64,000 nt of DNA from Bradyrhizobium sp. Ec3.3 (GTDB lineage Bacteria; Pseudomonadota; Alphaproteobacteria; Rhizobiales; Xanthobacteraceae), in assembly GCF_000472925.1 (NCBI RefSeq), contig NZ_AXAS01000002.1, forward strand, positions 124,001 to 188,000, written 5' to 3'. Shown piece by piece: positions 16,343 through 24,852 of the stretch. Every line of letters begins with the position of its first letter. Position 1 is the stretch's first letter. The notes beneath the pieces were generated by a model that saw nothing but the letters and a program-made list of their open reading frames with translations, made no database searches and was not told where the DNA came from. Both the position numbers and the translations under genes were made by a program.

Positions 16343-17371
16343 ATGCGCGAGCCTGCACAACTCGATGATCTCCGCCATATGTCGGCGCGCGTCGGCCGCA
16401 ACATCCTGCTGGTGCAGGGTGCCGGCGGCAACTCCTCGATCAAGGATGGCGATGTGCTCTGGGTGAAGGCGTCCGGCACCTGGCTTGCGGATGCGGAAGC
16501 CAAGGACATCTTCGTGCCGGTGTCGCTTGGCGCAGCGCGCGCTGCGCTTATGCAAGGCGACGAAAAGGTGCCTCTTGCTCCCGGCACCAACTCGACATTG
16601 CGCGCCTCGATCGAGACCTCGCTCCACGCGCTCATGCCACATCCCGTCGTGTTGCACGTTCATTCGGTCAATACGATCGCCTGGGCGGTGCGGTCCGACG
16701 CGCGCGAGGAGCTTGCCAGGCGCCTCGACGGCTTGTCCTGGCGCTGGCTCGACTATCATCATCCGGGACTGCCGCTGGCCAAGGCCGTGAGCGATATCCT
16801 GGCGGAGGATGCCGTGGATATCCTGATCCTCGGCAACCATGGGCTGGTGGTCGGCGCTGACAGCTGCGCGGCGGCCGAGACGCTGGTGGACGAGGTCGAG
16901 AGGCGGCTCGCACTCACCCAGCGCAGTGCCATACCAGCCGATGACGAGGCGCTCCGCTCAATCTGCGCCGGCACCGATTATCGTTCGCCAAAAGATCCGC
17001 TCTGCCACAGCATCGCGATCGACCGCTACAGCCGTGCCATTGCGACCAGCGGCTCGCTGTATCCGGACCACGTCGTCTTTCTCGGTCCCGGCCTGCCCGT
17101 GCTGGACCATGGCGAGGATCTGCGCGTCCTGACGTCGCGAGCCCATACGGACAGGCGGCCGCCTCCGGTCGCCCTCCTCGTTCCCGGCCTCGGCTGTGTC
17201 ATTCGCAAGGATGCAAGCAATGGTGCCGAAGCCATGCTGACCTGTCTCGGACTGGTGACCTGCCGTGTGCCCCTTATCGCCGAGGTCCACTATCTCTCGG
17301 CCGAGAACGAGCACGCGTTGCTGAGCTGGGACGCCGAACGGTATCGCCAGCAATTGACCGCCGATCGCTGA
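16343..17371 (+). CDS. Class II aldolase, long form
   Basis: 342 residues from ATG 16343, preceded by GGTGAGG; a GTG at 16331 that overlaps the HAD stop is the alternative. The N-terminal part has GAGGNSSIKDGDVLWVKASG (26-45), a candidate catalytic Glu91, and metal ligands His105 and His107 in VVLHVHSVN, with GNHGLVV later. A further ~150 residues after the aldolase core resemble the extended aldolase halves of RhaD-like bifunctional enzymes. It is longer than the aldolase at 3987-4751 and clearly a different subfamily. It ends the plus-strand kinase-HAD-aldolase operon and converges on the next gene with only two bases between. Confidence 0.82.
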   Translation: MREPAQLDDLRHMSARVGRNILLVQGAGGNSSIKDGDVLWVKASGTWLADAEAKDIFVPVSLGAARAALMQGDEKVPLAPGTNSTLRASIETSLHALMPHPVVLHVHSVNTIAWAVRSDAREELARRLDGLSWRWLDYHHPGLPLAKAVSDILAEDAVDILILGNHGLVVGADSCAAAETLVDEVERRLALTQRSAIPADDEALRSICAGTDYRSPKDPLCHSIAIDRYSRAIATSGSLYPDHVVFLGPGLPVLDHGEDLRVLTSRAHTDRRPPPVALLVPGLGCVIRKDASNGAEAMLTCLGLVTCRVPLIAEVHYLSAENEHALLSWDAERYRQQLTADR

Positions 17372-17373
17372 CC

Positions 17374-18354
17374 TTATGACGCCGCCCCGCCAATCCCGGA
17401 ATCCCATCCGCCGACGAGGAGTGACGCGGCCGCGAGATCCTCGGACGCCGCCCCGACTGACTTGAACAGCGTGATCTCACTCTCCTCCAGACGACCGGGC
17501 CGCGCACCGCTGGCCAGCTCATGCAGATCACCACAGATCCTGGCGGCGTCCCAGCGCCCGGCGGCGATCGGCTGGAGCAGATCGCCGGCTTCCGCGAGCG
17601 CACCACCATAGGTGTCGACAAAAACGCGGCTGCGGCAGACGGCCTCGTCGTCGCTCTCGCGCATCTTGGGCGTGAACGCACCGACGAGATCGAGATGTGT
17701 GCCCGTTCCTAAGTGTCGACCAAGAACGATGGGCTCGACCGATGTCGTCGCGCAACTGACGATATCTGCCTCGGCCAATGCCGCGGGCAGATCGACAACC
17801 GCCTCGGCGCCGAACCCTTGCCGGGAGATCTCGCCTGCAAAAGCCTCCGCGCGCTGCGGATTGCGGCCCCAAACGAGCACGCGCTCGATTGGACGCGTGG
17901 CGCGATGCGCGGCCGGCAGACAGGCCGCGATGCGACCCGTGCCAATGACGAGCAACGTCTTGCTGTCCGGGCGCGACAGATAGCGCGAGGCAAGCGCGGA
18001 AGCAGCCGCCGTCCGCCGGTTGGTCAGCGCTTCGCCGTCGATCATCGCACGCGGCTGGCCGGTGGTGCCGTCGAACAGCGTGTAGAGCGATGACACGGCG
18101 CCGAGGCCGCGGGACGCGTTCGCAGGGAATACCGTCACGAGCTTCACCCCGAGCGCCTTGCCTCGTTCCCAGGCCGGCATGGTCAGGAGATGGCCGGGCG
18201 TGTCGGGAGCTCCGACGTCGTAACTCTGCCGAACCGGCATTGCCTCGCCGCCACGCCGGAAGGACTCGGCCAGCGCGTCGATCAGTCTGAGATAGTCAAG
18301 GCCGGCCTCGACCTCAGCAGCGGTGTAGTAGCGCAGCAAGGCATCCTCTTTCAT
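17374..18354 (-). CDS. Ornithine cyclodeaminase/mu-crystallin family protein
   Basis: 326 residues from ATG 18354. The NAD(P)-binding loop is VIGTGRIAACLP, preceded by GEALTNRRTAAASALASRYL and followed by AEADIVSCATTS, all standard for the family. Members include ornithine cyclodeaminases and also ketimine reductases such as mu-crystallin, which reduce delta1-piperideine-2-carboxylate to L-pipecolate. The next two genes upstream are an AmaA-like oxidase and an AmaB-like dehydrogenase, so reduction of that cyclic ketimine is the likely role; ornithine cyclodeaminase is the alternative. It is separated from the oxidase gene by a palindromic repeat, yet probably read with it. Confidence 0.8.
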   Translation of the reverse strand: MKEDALLRYYTAAEVEAGLDYLRLIDALAESFRRGGEAMPVRQSYDVGAPDTPGHLLTMPAWERGKALGVKLVTVFPANASRGLGAVSSLYTLFDGTTGQPRAMIDGEALTNRRTAAASALASRYLSRPDSKTLLVIGTGRIAACLPAAHRATRPIERVLVWGRNPQRAEAFAGEISRQGFGAEAVVDLPAALAEADIVSCATTSVEPIVLGRHLGTGTHLDLVGAFTPKMRESDDEAVCRSRVFVDTYGGALAEAGDLLQPIAAGRWDAARICGDLHELASGARPGRLEESEITLFKSVGAASEDLAAASLLVGGWDSGIGGAAS

Positions 18355-18366
18355 GGTTCGACGGCT

Positions 18367-18497
18367 TAAAGCATGACCCGGAAAAGTGTGAAGCCGTTTT
18401 CCCTCGCGACAAACGCGGAACGCGTTTGCGCGGAGATCATGCTCAAACAACAACCTAAAGCGCGATGACGATTCATCCCAATCTCATCGCGCTTTAG
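18367..18497 (-). repeat. Palindromic intergenic repeat, copy A
   Basis: On the minus strand the element starts with the TAA stop codon of the oxidase gene. A 13-base perfect hairpin comes first (TAAAGCGCGATGA against TCATCGCGCTTTA). A second hairpin is built on CAAACGCG and CGCGTTTG, and the outer sequences GAGCATGATC and GGTCATGC partly pair. Copy B at 61956-62106 has the same order of parts. Such mosaic palindromes are spread between genes in Bradyrhizobium-type genomes; the first hairpin could end or protect the upstream message. Confidence 0.88.
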
Positions 18498-19777
18498 AGC
18501 CGCGCTTCGGTCAGATGAACGAGCTGGGATCCGGCGCGGTAGAGAGCCTCCTGTGCGAGGCGGAAGCGCGGCTCCTCGCAGGCTGCGACCGGCAGCGGAA
18601 GGTCTTTTTCAGCGACATGGCCGAGCACGTAGGACGCCAGCACACCGCCAAACACCGTGCCCGGCGCGATACCCCGGCCGTTGTAGCCGCTGAAGGCGAT
18701 GACGTTGCGGTCGAGCTTGTGAAAACGCGGCAGATTGTCCGAGGTCATACCGATCATCCCGAACCAGCCAGCCTCGAACCTGATGTCGGCAAGCTGCGGA
18801 AACAATTTTCGCAGCGAACGAATGGCCCACGCCCTGTGGATCGCGGCACCGCTTCCCTCGAGCGCACCGACGCTGCCAAACACCAGTCGGCCTGCGCGGT
18901 CGAAGCGGAACGAGGAGAGCACCTGCTTGGTGTCCCAGGCTCCCTGCCGTTCCGGCAGGATCGACGCCCTCAGATTGTCCGACAGGGGCTCGGTCGCAAA
19001 ATTGAAGTAAGGCAGATGAATCTGCTCCTGCCGAACCTGCGACCACGGGCCTTGCGCATAGGCATCGGTGGCAACGATCACCCAATCCGCGCGGACCGAT
19101 CCCGATTTCGTGTCGATCTTCCAGCGCGAGCCGTCCATGTGCGCGGCGAGAACGGGACTTTGGGTAAAGATCTTCGCGCCCGCCGCCAGCGCGACGCGCG
19201 CCAGGCCGCGGACATAGGCGAGCGGCTGAATGGTGCCGGCGCGCTTGTCCAGCAGCGCACCGGCGTAGTCGCCGCCGCCGATCTTGGCGCGCGTCTCTTC
19301 GGCGTTGAGCACCTCGACCCGTGCACCGCGCCGCTGCCATTGCTCGGCACGGGCCTCGATCTCGGCCAGGCCCTTATGCCCGACGGCGCAATGCAGCGTG
19401 CCCGCGCGCTCCGGCTCACAATCGATGCCGTGCTTTTCGATGAGATCGAACACCTTCGCCGGTCCGTGACCGAGAAGATCGATCAGGCGCTCGCCAAAGA
19501 CCTGACCCAGCGTCGAGGTGAGAGCATCGGGCATGACCCACATGCCCGCATTGACGAGACCGACATTGCGCCCCGATCCGCCGAACCCGATCTCGGAAGC
19601 TTCAAGCACGGCGACGCGCGCGCCTCCCTCGGCGAGATGAAGCGCGGAGGACACGCCGGTATATCCGCCGCCGATGACGACGACATCGACATCCAGCTCG
19701 CCCACGAGCGTCATGGTCTCAGGCGCAGCCGGCGCCGTCAGCGCCCAAAGACCATGCGATCGCGGATCATCCTGCAT
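18494..19777 (-). CDS. FAD-dependent amine oxidoreductase, AmaA-like (probable L-pipecolate oxidase)
   Basis: 427 residues with the DAO-family dinucleotide fold, VVVIGGGYTGVSSALHLAE around residues 32-50, and the FAD contact GSGRNVGLVNAGMW. The C-terminal GYNGRGIAPGT motif is typical of deaminating oxidases such as PuuB, OrdL and AmaA. It lies six bases downstream of an AmaB-like aldehyde dehydrogenase gene. AmaA oxidises L-pipecolate to delta1-piperideine-6-carboxylate, exactly the substrate AmaB uses, so this role is favoured. Putrescine-type or sarcosine-type oxidation cannot be excluded from sequence. The stop codon is supplied by the adjoining palindromic repeat. Confidence 0.78.
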   Translation of the reverse strand: MQDDPRSHGLWALTAPAAPETMTLVGELDVDVVVIGGGYTGVSSALHLAEGGARVAVLEASEIGFGGSGRNVGLVNAGMWVMPDALTSTLGQVFGERLIDLLGHGPAKVFDLIEKHGIDCEPERAGTLHCAVGHKGLAEIEARAEQWQRRGARVEVLNAEETRAKIGGGDYAGALLDKRAGTIQPLAYVRGLARVALAAGAKIFTQSPVLAAHMDGSRWKIDTKSGSVRADWVIVATDAYAQGPWSQVRQEQIHLPYFNFATEPLSDNLRASILPERQGAWDTKQVLSSFRFDRAGRLVFGSVGALEGSGAAIHRAWAIRSLRKLFPQLADIRFEAGWFGMIGMTSDNLPRFHKLDRNVIAFSGYNGRGIAPGTVFGGVLASYVLGHVAEKDLPLPVAACEEPRFRLAQEALYRAGSQLVHLTEARL

Positions 19778-19783
19778 CAGGCC

Positions 19784-21349
19784 TCACACCACGTCGAACT
19801 TGACGCCCTGGGCCAGCGGGAGCGTTCGGCCATAATTGATGGTGTTCGTGGCCCGGCGCATATAGGCCTTCCACGCATCGGACCCGGACTCGCGTCCGCC
19901 GCCGGTCTCCTTCTCGCCGCCGAACGCGCCGCCGATCTCCGCGCCGGACGGACCGATATTGACGTTGGCGATCCCGCAATCGGAGCCGCGCGCCGACAGG
20001 AACGTCTCGGCTTCGCGCAAATCATTGGTGAAGATCGACGAGGAGAGCCCTTGCGGAACGGCATTGTGCAGTTCGAGGACGGAATCGAAATCGCTGTATT
20101 TGATCACGTAGAGGATCGGCGCGAAGGTCTCCTGCTCGACAGGCCCCGTCTGCGCAGCAATCTCGACCAGCGCGGGACGAACGTAGTACGCGTCCGTGGC
20201 GTCCTCGACGGCAATCGGCTCGCCGCCGTGAATGGCGGCCCCCGCCGCCTTCGCGGCCTCGAGCGCACCCTGCATCGCACGATAGGCCGCGCCGTCGATC
20301 AACGGACCAACCAGCGTGCCGGCTTCCAGGGGACTGCCGACGGACACGGATGCGTAGGCCCGCTTCAGCCGCGGAACGAAGCTGTCATACACGCTCTCAT
20401 GGACGAAGAGGCGCCGAAGCGTCGTGCAACGCTGGCCGGCGGTTCCCATCGCGGCAAAGGCAACGCCGCGCAGCGTCAGATCGAGGTCGGCCGTCGGCGC
20501 GACGATGGCTGCATTGTTGCCGCCGAGTTCGAGAATTGCGCGCGCGAAACGCTTGGCGAGCCGCGGCCCCACGGCGCGGCCCATCGCGGTCGAGCCCGTG
20601 GCCGACACCAGCGGGACCTTCGCATGGTCGACAAGCAGCTCGCCGAGGTCGCGGCCGCCAATCAGCAGCGCCGCAAGCCCTGCAGGCGCGCTTCCGCCTT
20701 CCTTCGTAAAGCGCGTCAGCGCGCGGTCGAACAGCGCCTGCGTCGCCAGCGCCGTCAGCGGGGTCTTCTCGGACGGCTTCCACACGATGCTGTTGCCGCA
20801 AACGAGTGCCAGCGCCGCGTTCCACGCCCAGACGGCGACCGGGAAATTGAAGGCGGAGATGATGCCGGTCACGCCGAGCGGATGCCAGCTCTCCATCATC
20901 CGATGCTCGCCGCGCTCGGTGGCGATGGTCAGGCCATAGAGTTGGCGGGACAGCCCGACGGCGAAGTCGCAGATGTCGATCATCTCCTGAACCTCGCCGA
21001 GGCCCTCGGACACGATCTTGCCGACCTCGATCGACACCAGCCGGCCCAAAGCCTGCTTGTTGGCGCGAAGCTCTTCGCCGAACAGCCGGACCAGCTCACC
21101 GCGCTTCGGTGCCGGTACCAGCCGCCAGACCTGGAAGGCCGCATGTGCCTTCGCAATCAGCGCGGCGGCGTCGGCCGCGCCGACTTCCCTGACCTTCCCG
21201 ACGATCTTGCCGGTGATCGGCGTCTGCACGGCGAGCGTGCCCTCCGTGTAGCTCGCACGGCTCACGCCGACGTCGGCGAGGAGCCTGTCGACCTCAGCGG
21301 CAAGATCGGCGGTGTGAGCTTGGGTCTGAGGGGCGGGTTTGACGGACAT
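19784..21349 (-). CDS. amaB: Aldehyde dehydrogenase, AmaB/antiquitin (ALDH7) type
   Basis: 521 residues from ATG 21349. The ALDH catalytic residues are present: Glu274 in LELGGNNA and Cys308 in GTAGQRCTT, with NFPVAVWAWN before them. The C-terminal block FGGEKETGGGRESGSDAW followed by NTINYG is the hallmark of the ALDH7 (alpha-aminoadipic semialdehyde dehydrogenase) branch. The enzyme oxidises 2-aminoadipate semialdehyde, in equilibrium with piperideine-6-carboxylate, to 2-aminoadipate with NAD. It is the first gene of a three-gene operon with the AmaA-like oxidase and the cyclodeaminase-family protein, divergent from a LysR regulator. The assignment is strong at family level. Confidence 0.88.
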   Translation of the reverse strand: MSVKPAPQTQAHTADLAAEVDRLLADVGVSRASYTEGTLAVQTPITGKIVGKVREVGAADAAALIAKAHAAFQVWRLVPAPKRGELVRLFGEELRANKQALGRLVSIEVGKIVSEGLGEVQEMIDICDFAVGLSRQLYGLTIATERGEHRMMESWHPLGVTGIISAFNFPVAVWAWNAALALVCGNSIVWKPSEKTPLTALATQALFDRALTRFTKEGGSAPAGLAALLIGGRDLGELLVDHAKVPLVSATGSTAMGRAVGPRLAKRFARAILELGGNNAAIVAPTADLDLTLRGVAFAAMGTAGQRCTTLRRLFVHESVYDSFVPRLKRAYASVSVGSPLEAGTLVGPLIDGAAYRAMQGALEAAKAAGAAIHGGEPIAVEDATDAYYVRPALVEIAAQTGPVEQETFAPILYVIKYSDFDSVLELHNAVPQGLSSSIFTNDLREAETFLSARGSDCGIANVNIGPSGAEIGGAFGGEKETGGGRESGSDAWKAYMRRATNTINYGRTLPLAQGVKFDVV

Positions 21350-21501
21350 GACAGGCTTTCCGAAGTCGGCGTTGATTTGGATGGCGCGGCCGTTGCGTCT
21401 GGTTGAGCGCGCCGGCCCTTGATCGAACTGAAGTGGCACGCTGGTCAATGGCTAATTCTCGTGAGGCCGCCGCTCGGAACTGGGCCTGACCACCACGAGA
21501 G

Positions 21502-21593
21502 TCATGCAAAATTAGCATGAAGCGCCCGAACTATTCTTGCCTTTTCAAGACCACCAAACGATGATTGCTCAATAGATCATTCCAAGATGGAAT
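21502..21593. promoter_or_regulatory. Divergent amaB-lysR control region with three dyads
   Basis: Three inverted repeats are visible. TCATGC/GCATGA spans 21502-21520 with 7 bases between the arms. TCTTG/CAAGA spans 21535-21550. The perfect 15-mer ATTCCAAGATGGAAT is at 21579-21593 and ends three bases before the lysR start. LysR regulators usually bind such dyads to repress themselves and activate the divergent gene. Which dyad is used is not known. Confidence 0.45.
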
Positions 21594-21596
21594 AAT

Positions 21597-22493
21597 ATGC
21601 AGCCGTCCCGTCGCTTCCTGCCGTCAACCGCTCTGCTTGCCGCCTTTGAAGCTGCGGCGCGCACCGGCAGCGTGACGCTGGCAGCCAAGGAGCTCAGCCT
21701 GACCCAGGGGGCTGTCAGCCGGCAGATCAAGTCGCTGGAAGAGCAACTCGGTGTCGAACTGTTCGTCCGCGAGCGCCAGACCATTCGGCTGACGCCCGCC
21801 GGCGAAGCCTATGCGCGCGAGATTCGCGACGCGCTGCGGAAGATCAGCACCGCCTCGTTCAACCTGCGCGCCAATCCGAGAGGCGGCACGCTCAATCTGG
21901 CGATCCTGCCGACGTTCGGCACGCGCTGGCTGGCGCCACGCCTTCCGAGATTCCTGGCGCAGAATCCGGGCGTCACCGTCAATCTTGCAACCCGCCTGTC
22001 CTACTTCGATTTTCGTTCCGAGCCGCTGGATGCAGCGATCCATTTCGGATCACCGGACTGGCCGGGCGCCGAGATGGTCCTCCTGCGCTCGGAGGAAGTC
22101 GTTCCCGCCTGCAGTCCCGAGCTCAGGAAGCAATTCCACTTTCGCTCGGCAGGAGACATCAGGAAGGCATTGCTGCTCAGCATCTCGACGCGACCGAACG
22201 CATGGGACCAATGGTTCCTTGCGCAGGGCGTTCCAGGGGCGTCCGCCCAGACGATGTATTTCGATCAGTTTGCAACGGTTGCCCAGGCGGCGATGGTCGG
22301 CGTGGGCGTTGCGCTTCTTCCCACGTTCCTGATCCAGGACGAGCTGGCCAGCGGTCGCCTCGTGCGCGCCCTCAACCTGCCGATGGAGAGCCCCGAACGA
22401 TACTATCTGGTGTGGCCGTCGGAACGAGCGCCCCACCCGCCCCTCGTCGTCTTTCGGGATTGGCTGCTCGCTGAGACGGTAGCCGATCGGTGA
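21597..22493 (+). CDS. LysR-family regulator, GcvA-like
   Basis: 298 residues. The winged helix-turn-helix fills about residues 8-66 (LAAFEAAARTGSVTLAAKELSLTQGAVSRQIKSLE), followed by a substrate-binding domain in the GcvA style (LPTFGTRWLAPRLPRFL). It is transcribed away from the amaB operon and most likely responds to lysine, pipecolate or aminoadipate, which is inference from position. The dyad at 21579-21593 adjoins its start, suggesting autoregulation. It converges with the response-regulator gene at 22529 after 35 bases, with a short TTGGCG/CGCCAA hairpin (22499-22521) between them. Confidence 0.88.
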   Translation: MQPSRRFLPSTALLAAFEAAARTGSVTLAAKELSLTQGAVSRQIKSLEEQLGVELFVRERQTIRLTPAGEAYAREIRDALRKISTASFNLRANPRGGTLNLAILPTFGTRWLAPRLPRFLAQNPGVTVNLATRLSYFDFRSEPLDAAIHFGSPDWPGAEMVLLRSEEVVPACSPELRKQFHFRSAGDIRKALLLSISTRPNAWDQWFLAQGVPGASAQTMYFDQFATVAQAAMVGVGVALLPTFLIQDELASGRLVRALNLPMESPERYYLVWPSERAPHPPLVVFRDWLLAETVADR

Positions 22494-22528
22494 GCGAATT
22501 GGCGAGCCGCCAGCCCGCCAATGCCCCT

Positions 22529-23164
22529 TCACGGCGCCACCAGTCGCTTGCGAATGGCATAGCGCACCAGCTCGGCCGTCGACGACATCCCGAGCTTGCG
22601 CATTGCGGACGCGCGATGCGTCTCGACCGTCTTCACGCTCAGCTTCAGGATCGTGCTGATGGACCTGTTGGTATGTCCTTCGGCAATGAGCTGAACCACG
22701 CTCTGCTCGCGTGACGTGAGCAGCATGGCCGACTTGTTCTGCTTGTTGAGCTGGTAGTCGTGGAGCAGCTTCTCCAGCAGCAGGCTGGTGAAGTAAGGCC
22801 GGCCGTCGAGCAGCGCCTCGATGGCGGAAATCAGGTGGTTCCTGGCATCCGACTTGAACAGGAACCCGCGAACTCCTGCCAGGATGGCCTCGGTCAGCAG
22901 CTCCTCATTCTCGTGCATCGTCAGGATCAGCACTTCCGTGCGCACATGCAGCGCCTTCAGACGACGGCTGACCTCCAGCCCGTTCATGAGCGGCATCGAA
23001 TAGTCGACGATCACGATATCGGGCCGCGTCTCCAACGCCAATGCGACCGCCTGCTCGCCATTGGTCGCCTCTCCGCTGACGATCCAGTTGGAGCGGGTTT
23101 CGACGATCGCCCGCAGCCCGGAGCGCACGACTTCATGATCATCCGCAATCACGATGCGCTTCAC
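22529..23164 (-). CDS. NarL/FixJ-family response regulator (second of tandem pair)
   Basis: 211 residues from GTG 23164. The receiver domain has the acidic pair near residues 8-9, phospho-acceptor Asp54 in VIVDYSMP, and Lys in FLFKSD. A LuxR-type helix-turn-helix completes the C-terminus (LTSREQSVVQLIAEGHTNRSISTILKLSVKTVETHR). It is a clear paralogue of the regulator at 23310-23939 (same KR-IADDHE start and AMRKL ending), so the pair arose by tandem duplication. The histidine kinase gene upstream on the same strand is the likely phosphodonor. There are 145 bases between the two regulator genes, enough for a separate promoter. Confidence 0.88.
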   Translation of the reverse strand: MKRIVIADDHEVVRSGLRAIVETRSNWIVSGEATNGEQAVALALETRPDIVIVDYSMPLMNGLEVSRRLKALHVRTEVLILTMHENEELLTEAILAGVRGFLFKSDARNHLISAIEALLDGRPYFTSLLLEKLLHDYQLNKQNKSAMLLTSREQSVVQLIAEGHTNRSISTILKLSVKTVETHRASAMRKLGMSSTAELVRYAIRKRLVAP

Positions 23165-23309
23165 GACGTCGTTCCCGTATGCCGGCCCGCGGGCCCATCG
23201 GGCGATCGATGGAGGCGACCGGCAGGAAGATCGAGCGATCATACCGGTCGCGGTCCAGCGGGTTATCCCACAAAACCCTGAAATCCCTCGGCGATTGTAC
23301 CCAAAGGCC

Positions 23310-23939
23310 TCATACCTCGATCAGCCCGGCCCGCACCGCGTAGCGGACCAGTCCGGCCGTCGAATTCACGTCGAGCTTGCGCATCGCGGCCGCCCGGTGC
23401 GCCTCCGTCGTCTTGACGCTGAGGTCCAGGATGGAGCTGATGCCTTTGTTGCTATAGCCCTCCGCGACCAGCTTGACGACGAGCTGCTCCCGCGGGGTGA
23501 GCGCCTGCCTGCTGTCCATGCCGGAGCTCAGCCCGCGATCCAGTTCGTTCTGACAGCTCCTGGTACAGAACGGCTTGTGCGCCAGGAGCGCCTCGACCGC
23601 CGCCAGCAGAAGTTTGTTGGCGTCGGACTTCAGCAGGAAGGCGCGCGCACCTGCCTGGAAGGCCTCCTGCGCAAGCAGGCTGGAATTGTGCACCGTGAAG
23701 ATCAGCACCTCGGTCTGAAGCGGGTATTCCCTGATCCGCCGTGCGACTTCCACCCCCGACATGCGCGGCATGGAAAAATCGACGATGGCGACGTGGGGCT
23801 GGTTGGCGATTGCAGCGGCAACAGCCTTGCTGCCGTCATTGGCCTCAGCGACCACCTCCCAATCCGCCCGCTGCTCGAGCACGGCTCGCAAGCCCGACCG
23901 TACGGCCTCGTGATCATCTGCGATAAGAAACCGCTTCAT
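23310..23939 (-). CDS. NarL/FixJ-family response regulator (first of tandem pair)
   Basis: 209 residues from ATG 23939 (CTGGAG nine bases upstream; ATG 23966 is an alternative that adds nine residues). The receiver carries Asp54 in AIVDFSMPRM and Lys in FLLKSD. The output domain is LuxR-type (LTPREQLVVKLVAEGYSNKGISSILDLSVKTTEAHR). Located 94 bases after the histidine kinase gene and read in the same direction, it should be that kinase's partner. The differences between the two regulators fall mainly in the linker and the second half of the recognition helix (KTTEAH against KTVETH). Confidence 0.88.
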   Translation of the reverse strand: MKRFLIADDHEAVRSGLRAVLEQRADWEVVAEANDGSKAVAAAIANQPHVAIVDFSMPRMSGVEVARRIREYPLQTEVLIFTVHNSSLLAQEAFQAGARAFLLKSDANKLLLAAVEALLAHKPFCTRSCQNELDRGLSSGMDSRQALTPREQLVVKLVAEGYSNKGISSILDLSVKTTEAHRAAAMRKLDVNSTAGLVRYAVRAGLIEV

Positions 23940-24033
23940 GGCAGCGCACTCCAGGTTTTTTGACACGGTGGCAGCCCCAGACGCCAGGCGCGATAGACGA
24001 TTTCGGCCACCACCGGTGATCAGTTTTCTTCTT

Positions 24034-24852
24034 TCACGATGTGCCTGCGTGGACCCTCGCGACTGTTGTGGTCTTCCTGTTGCGTTTGCTTTCGACGAAA
24101 TCGCGCGGCAACACCGCCAGCAATGTGGTGCCGGAATGTCGCGCCGCCGAGCCGGACTGGATATGAAGCGTACCTCCGATTTGCTGCAATCTGGCCCTCA
24201 TGGCCGGAATGCCGACGCCCATTACAGCCTTCGTACTGGATTTGGCATGGGCAGCCGGAAAGCCTCGCCCGTTGTCGCTGACCGTCAGTTGAACATGGCT
24301 GCCGGTCGAGGCGATGACGATTCTAACTTCCGTCGCCTTCGCATGACGAAAGACGTTCGTCAGGGCCTCCTGGACGACCCGGAGCAACGAATGCTGCTTG
24401 TCACGCGACAAGCGATCGATATCCGACGAAATCCTGGTCGTCACGTGCAGGGATGTCCGCGTGGCAAATCCCCGCGAATAGCGTTCGATCGTCGCTTTCA
24501 GACCGTCGACCGTCAGATTCTGCGGGTGCAGCAGATAGGCGAACGCTCGGATCTCCCGCAGCGCTTCGTCGATCGAGGCATCGATCTCGTCACATAGCCG
24601 CGCAGCTCCGGCCGGGTCGTTCAGGCAGGTGCGCAGGCGCATCAGGCCGAGGCTCGCTGCGATCAGATACTGGCAGGTTGAATCGTGAAGATCGGATGCG
24701 ATCCGCTGCTGGATGCACTCCTGAAGGGACACCAGGCTGGCGTTCGGATGCACGTCGCCGAGCCGCTCTTCCGGACCGATTGGCAGCCATTCCCTGACGC
24801 CGGTTCGACTCGACTCGCAGGTGGGGGAGCCATGTAGCTTCACGGTACGCAC
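24034..24852 (-). CDS. HisKA_3-type sensor kinase without sensor or membrane domain
   Basis: 272 residues from GTG 24852; an in-frame TGA lies directly before it, so no longer N-terminus is possible in this frame. The dimerisation helix carries His56 in IASDLHDSTCQYL, the HPK7 form that partners NarL regulators. The ATPase domain shows LLRVVQEALTNVFRHA, DNGRGF and GVGIPAMRARL. The first ~40 residues contain no PAS, GAF or transmembrane sequence. The kinase is therefore cytosolic and needs either a small ligand on the catalytic domains or a partner protein to receive a signal. It heads a minus-strand set with two response regulators. Confidence 0.85.
   Translation of the reverse strand: MRTVKLHGSPTCESSRTGVREWLPIGPEERLGDVHPNASLVSLQECIQQRIASDLHDSTCQYLIAASLGLMRLRTCLNDPAGAARLCDEIDASIDEALREIRAFAYLLHPQNLTVDGLKATIERYSRGFATRTSLHVTTRISSDIDRLSRDKQHSLLRVVQEALTNVFRHAKATEVRIVIASTGSHVQLTVSDNGRGFPAAHAKSSTKAVMGVGIPAMRARLQQIGGTLHIQSGSAARHSGTTLLAVLPRDFVESKRNRKTTTVARVHAGTS

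Noticed and set aside
18515..21406. A 963-codon open frame on the plus strand opposite amaA and amaB
   Set aside because: High GC makes antisense frames open; the translation has no recognisable domain, is rich in Arg, His and Gln, and lies entirely over two convincing minus-strand genes.
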